From an uncultured Bacteroidales bacterium (GTDB taxonomy: Bacteria > Bacteroidota > Bacteroidia > Bacteroidales > UBA932), in NCBI GenBank assembly GCA_902491795.1, contig CABUIX010000011.1:1-44586 (forward strand): a stretch of DNA of 44,586 nt. The letters run 5' to 3'. Under the pieces are notes generated by a model, which had not been told where the DNA came from, did not search any database, and saw only the letters and a list, made by a program, of their open reading frames with translations. The position numbers and the translations under genes were made by a program. Shown here piece by piece: positions 42,819-44,586 of the stretch (its first letter is position 1; every line of letters begins with the position of its first letter).

Positions 42819-44343
42819 ACGCAGCCTGGGCAAGAATCTCCTTGCCCTTTGCAATAGCATCCTCTATGGTTCCCACATTGAGGAATGCCTGTTCAGGCAT
42901 ATCATCCACCTCTCCGTCGAGAATCATGTTGAACCCACGTATTGTGTCTTCGATATCGACCATGACACCCTTGACACCCGTGAACTGCTCGGCCACGGAA
43001 AAAGGCTGCGAGAGGAAACGCTGCACCTTGCGGGCGCGGTTCACCGTCAGTTTGTCTTCGTCAGAAAGTTCATCCATTCCCAGAATCGCAATGATATCCT
43101 GCAGTTCCTTGTTGCGCTGAAGTATCTGCTTCACTCTCTGGGCCGTATTGTAGTGATCCTTGCCCACGACATTGGGATCCAGAATTCGTGAAGTCGATTC
43201 GAGAGGATCAACAGCAGGGTAAATGCCAAGGGCCGTGATCTTTCTGCTGAGCACCGTAGTTGCATCCAGATGGGTGAACGTCGTTGCAGGTGCCGGGTCA
43301 GTAAGGTCGTCGGCCGGCACATAGACAGCCTGTACAGAAGTGATCGAACCGTCTTTAGTCGACGTGATACGCTCCTGCATCTGGCCCATCTCGGTTGCAA
43401 GAGTAGGTTGATATCCTACGGCCGAAGGCATTCGACCCAGAAGGGCAGACACCTCTGAACCAGCCTGTGTAAAACGGAAAATGTTGTCTATAAAGAACAA
43501 TATATCCTTCGGAACGCCTTCCTTGCCGCTGTCGCGGAATGACTCGGCCAAGGTGAGTCCTGAAAGAGCCACGGAACTTCTGGCTCCGGGCGGCTCATTC
43601 ATCTGGCCGAACACCATGGCTACCTGAGACTGCTGAAGAGCCTCATGGTCAACCTTGCTGAGGTCCCAGTGGCCTTCCTCCATTGATTTCTCGAACTCTT
43701 CGCCATACTTGATCACTCCGGACTCTATCATCTCACGAAGCAGGTCATTTCCCTCTCGGGTACGTTCACCGACACCGGCAAAAACAGAAAATCCGTTATG
43801 CTTCTTTGCAATGTTGTTGATGAGTTCCTTGATAAGCACAGTCTTGCCCACTCCGGCACCACCGAAAAGGCCAATTTTGCCACCCTTCAGATAGGGCTCA
43901 AGAAGGTCAATTACCTTAATTCCTGTGTAAAGCACTTCCTGCGAAGTGGTAAGATCCTCAAATTTGGGAGGCTCACGGTGTATTGGCAATGATCCTTCAG
44001 GGTCAAAATTCCCCAACCCGTCGATCGGATCTCCTGTAACATTCATTACCCTTCCACGAATCTGTGTGCCCACAGGCATTCGTATCGGGGATCCGGTAAG
44101 GAAAACTTCAAGGCCTCGGCGGAGCCCATCGGTAGAATCCATTGCTACACAACGCATCGTATCCTCACCGATATGCTGCTGCACCTCAAGAATAAGCTCC
44201 TTGCCGTCAGGACGCACAACCTTAAGCGCGTCATGGATTGAAGGCAGGACTTTCGCCTCATTTGCATGGTCTATGTCGAAATGCACATCGACTACAGGCC
44301 CGATTATCTGCGAGATAACTCCCTTGGTTTTGTTGTCTGACAT
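42817..44343 (-). CDS. atpD: F-type ATP synthase beta subunit
   Basis: The 508-residue catalytic subunit of F1. P-loop GGAGVGKTVLIKEL, the catalytic block VFAGVGERTREGNDL, the DELSEED-region equivalent (MDELSDEDK) and the signature PAVDPLESTSRILDP are all present. First gene of the operon; beta and epsilon leading the a, c, b, delta, alpha and gamma genes is the Bacteroidetes arrangement. The promoter should lie in 44344-44520. Confidence 0.98.
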   Translation of the reverse strand: MSDNKTKGVISQIIGPVVDVHFDIDHANEAKVLPSIHDALKVVRPDGKELILEVQQHIGEDTMRCVAMDSTDGLRRGLEVFLTGSPIRMPVGTQIRGRVMNVTGDPIDGLGNFDPEGSLPIHREPPKFEDLTTSQEVLYTGIKVIDLLEPYLKGGKIGLFGGAGVGKTVLIKELINNIAKKHNGFSVFAGVGERTREGNDLLREMIESGVIKYGEEFEKSMEEGHWDLSKVDHEALQQSQVAMVFGQMNEPPGARSSVALSGLTLAESFRDSGKEGVPKDILFFIDNIFRFTQAGSEVSALLGRMPSAVGYQPTLATEMGQMQERITSTKDGSITSVQAVYVPADDLTDPAPATTFTHLDATTVLSRKITALGIYPAVDPLESTSRILDPNVVGKDHYNTAQRVKQILQRNKELQDIIAILGMDELSDEDKLTVNRARKVQRFLSQPFSVAEQFTGVKGVMVDIEDTIRGFNMILDGEVDDMPEQAFLNVGTIEDAIAKGKEILAQAA

Positions 44344-44520
44344 CAGTTTTCAAATTTGCTTCGATCGGCTTCAAAAGCCGGGCACAAAATAGCAAATTCC
44401 AAACCATTGAAGGCAGTGTTGCCATTAAGAATAATAATAGCAGCGATTATAAATCATGTTTACACTAATTGCTAAAGAGGTAAAAGGCAATAACCAGAAC
44501 AAGTTACGAAGAGGCGGAAC
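44344..44520. other. Leader/promoter region of the ATP synthase operon
   Basis: AT-rich non-coding DNA upstream of atpD. A near-match to the -7 element (TATTTTG, one base short of TAnnTTTG) occurs on the minus strand around 44384-44390, about 40 bases before the start, without a clear -33. I see no gene or RNA fold that I can name. Confidence 0.4.
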
Positions 44521-44521
44521 A

Positions 44522-44575
44522 TAAAAAAAAAGGAGCCCGTCGCGGATGCATGTTTCATCATCCATGACGGGCTCC
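44522..44575 (-). terminator. Intrinsic terminator of a gene lying right of the window
   Basis: A 10-bp stem (44532-44541 with 44566-44575) continues, after a 2x2 internal loop, into a 5-bp GGATG/CATCC arm and a small apical hairpin. On the minus strand it is followed by a run of about ten T residues. It therefore ends a minus-strand transcript from beyond the window and separates it from atpD. Confidence 0.8.
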
Positions 44576-44586
44576 CCGAAGGGCGG

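Noticed and set aside
1..44586. CRISPR arrays, tRNA or rRNA genes, insertion sequences, prophage genes
   Set aside because: No regular repeat-spacer pattern, cloverleaf, transposase or phage protein was seen; the gene content is ordinary chromosomal.

Overview
The window looks like chromosomal DNA of an obligately anaerobic, gut-type Bacteroidales bacterium. The evidence is two complete SusC/SusD outer-membrane uptake pairs plus a third SusD fragment, -7 boxes of the Bacteroidetes form TAnnTTTG, a T9SS-type C-terminal sorting domain, an Rnf complex preceded by an RseC-like gene, and the Bacteroidetes ATP synthase order (beta, epsilon, a, c, b, delta, alpha, gamma). GC content is moderate, roughly 50%. 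I cannot name the genus. No tRNA, rRNA, CRISPR array, insertion sequence or phage gene was found.

Layout. (1) 1-3698, plus strand: the end of a SusD lipoprotein, a ceramidase-fold protein and a GH32 fructanase, tightly packed. (2) 3802-8624, minus strand: a susC-susD pair converging on the GH32 gene across a bidirectional terminator. (3) 8789-17056, minus strand: coiled-coil zinc-ribbon protein, dnaB, rseC, rnfB-C-D-G-E-A and a small outer-membrane barrel, ending in a strong terminator. (4) 17113-19418, minus strand: two overlapping M23 (LytM) peptidase genes and a MerR-type regulator. (5) 19478-27535, plus strand, divergent from (4): alaS, an in-frame LptF/LptG permease-Fmt fusion, a polyferredoxin gene carrying two in-frame stop codons, and an iron-sulfur aldo/keto reductase. 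(6) 27599-37400, minus strand: a six-gene operon with susC, susD, a Calx-beta-like lipoprotein, an unrecognised exported protein, a subtilisin-like protease with a T9SS sorting domain, and a PorV/PorQ-like barrel. (7) 37794-44343, minus strand: the complete F-type ATP synthase operon.

How the genes work together. Rnf couples reduced ferredoxin oxidation to ion pumping, and the ATP synthase can spend that gradient. The polyferredoxin and Fe-S aldo/keto reductase add another redox branch, apparently damaged or recoded. The SusCD/protease operon reads as a capture-and-digest locus, probably for protein or peptides: a protease is put on the surface through T9SS, with a PorV-like barrel encoded beside it, and the products are taken up by a RagAB-like transporter. 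The left-hand genes suggest fructan use.

Best candidates for something new: the LptG-Fmt fusion, the twice-interrupted polyferredoxin, and the SusCD/T9SS-subtilase/PorV operon.
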